Assembly: GCA_031289515.1 (NCBI GenBank)
Contig: JAITPH010000002.1
Span: forward strand, 1-6,618
Source of the DNA: Tannerella sp.
GTDB taxonomy: Bacteria > Bacteroidota > Bacteroidia > Bacteroidales > Tannerellaceae
Direction of reading: 5' to 3'
DNA length: 6,618 bases
The number at the start of each line of letters is the position of its first letter. Position 1 is the first letter of the stretch. This document shows positions 5,773 through 6,618 of this stretch, piece by piece. The notes below the pieces were generated by a model, which had not been told where the DNA came from, ran no database searches, and saw only the letters and a list, made by a program, of their open reading frames with translations. A program made the position numbers and the translations under genes.

Positions 5773-6618
5773 ATGAAAAGAAATATCAAAGACTACTCGC
5801 TGTTAATACTCAAAGGCATGGGAATGGGCGCTGCCGACGTAGTGCCGGGCGTTTCGGGCGGCACTATAGCTTTCATCGTCGGCATCTACGAAGAACTGAT
5901 TGATTCGATAAAAAGCGTTAATCTGTCGTCGCTGAAACTCTTTTTCGCCTTTAAATGGAATTTGTTCTGGAAAGCCATAAACGGCAACTTCCTTGTATCC
6001 ATCGTACTTGGAATAGGTATAAGCGTCTTTTCGCTCGCCAAACTTATCACTTTCCTGCTCACCGAATACCCGATTCCGGTCTGGGCGTTCTTCTTCGGAC
6101 TTGTATTGGCGTCGACATGGATTGTCGTCAAAAGCGTCCGGCAATGGAACTGGAAAACTATAATCAGCTTCGTCGCAGGCGCTGTCGCCGCCTTTTTCAT
6201 CACAATGGCGACGCCGGCCAAAACGCCCGACGATTACTGGTTTATCTTCATCTGCGGAGCCGTAGCTATATGCGCAATGATACTTCCTGGCATTTCCGGC
6301 AGCTTCATTCTCGTACTTCTGGGGAAATATTTTTTTATAATGGACGCGGTGAAATCGCTTAAATTATCCGTACTGCTTACTTTCATTTGCGGAGTATTCG
6401 CGGGTATAACGACCTTTTCGCGGATTTTGTCGTTCGCGCTGCACAACTTTCGCGATATTACGATAGCCGTCTTGTCGGGTTTCATGCTCGGCTCGTTAAA
6501 CAAAGTGTGGCCTTGGAAAGAAGCAGTCGAAACATATACCGACAGCCACGGCGTCATCAAGCCGCTCGTCGAACGGAATATCCTGCCCGACCAGCTTCTC
6601 ACGGAAGCTATACTGCTG
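5773..6618 (+). CDS. DUF368 membrane protein, PopT-family polyprenyl-phosphate transporter, partial (3' end beyond window)
   Basis: The frame is open for 282 codons to the window end; family members are usually somewhat over 300 residues, so only the C-terminus is missing. The hallmark is a re-entrant motif in each half: GAADVVPGVSGGT at 19-31 and MILPGISGSF at 169-178, an internal duplication expected for a protein built of two inverted repeats. Several hydrophobic segments follow, at about 32-40, 72-97, 102-120, 129-145, 156-185, 197-213 and 228-241. The DUF368 family (PopT) was shown in other bacteria to return undecaprenyl phosphate across the inner membrane for reuse in peptidoglycan and other surface-polymer synthesis; here that is by homology. 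The ATG is 1 nt after the TPR stop, with GAAATGAAAAG around it and no separate promoter, so it is the third gene of the glnS transcript. Family assignment is confident; the exact substrate is inferred. Confidence 0.93.
   Translation, partial: MKRNIKDYSLLILKGMGMGAADVVPGVSGGTIAFIVGIYEELIDSIKSVNLSSLKLFFAFKWNLFWKAINGNFLVSIVLGIGISVFSLAKLITFLLTEYPIPVWAFFFGLVLASTWIVVKSVRQWNWKTIISFVAGAVAAFFITMATPAKTPDDYWFIFICGAVAICAMILPGISGSFILVLLGKYFFIMDAVKSLKLSVLLTFICGVFAGITTFSRILSFALHNFRDITIAVLSGFMLGSLNKVWPWKEAVETYTDSHGVIKPLVERNILPDQLLTEAILL

Noticed and set aside
5842..5864. GTGCC...GGCAC inverted repeat resembling a terminator stem
   Set aside because: It encodes the conserved VPGVSGGT motif of DUF368, lies inside the gene and has no following T tract.

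Overview
The window looks like chromosomal DNA from a Bacteroidota bacterium, most likely order Bacteroidales. The reasons are a TAnnTTTG-type -7 promoter element, A/T-rich gene starts without clear Shine-Dalgarno sequences, a glutaminyl-tRNA synthetase resembling those of Bacteroides, and an ECF sigma gene followed by a hybrid inner-membrane/outer-membrane beta-barrel protein. The genus cannot be resolved by eye. No RNA gene, insertion sequence, CRISPR array or prophage gene is visible, and coding density is high.

Layout. Two gene sets diverge from a short A/T-rich intergenic region (2688-2865). Leftward (minus strand) come an ECF-type sigma-70 factor (2687-2157), then after 9 nt a 433-residue protein with a short cytoplasmic N-terminus, one transmembrane helix, a long linker and a C-terminal beta-barrel (2147-846), then after 44 nt a lipoprotein that runs off the left edge (801-1, no stop in the window). 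Rightward (plus strand) come glnS (2866-4611), a tetratricopeptide-repeat protein (4614-5771) and a DUF368 membrane protein of the PopT polyprenyl-phosphate transporter family (5773 to the right edge, C-terminus missing). The rightward genes are separated by only 2 nt and 1 nt, so they almost certainly share an mRNA.

How the genes may work together. The leftward set reads as an envelope-signalling cassette: a sigma factor, a membrane protein that could both bind it in the cytoplasm and report on the outer membrane, and a lipoprotein that may be partner or output. That role is inferred from architecture and order, not shown. The rightward set joins a housekeeping translation enzyme to a TPR scaffold and an undecaprenyl-phosphate recycling transporter. 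This may be a shared-expression arrangement rather than one pathway.

The most noteworthy items are the trans-envelope barrel protein beside its sigma factor, the A9/T9 tracts around the putative sigma promoter, and a run of four near-identical 9-mers inside the barrel gene that mimic DnaA boxes.
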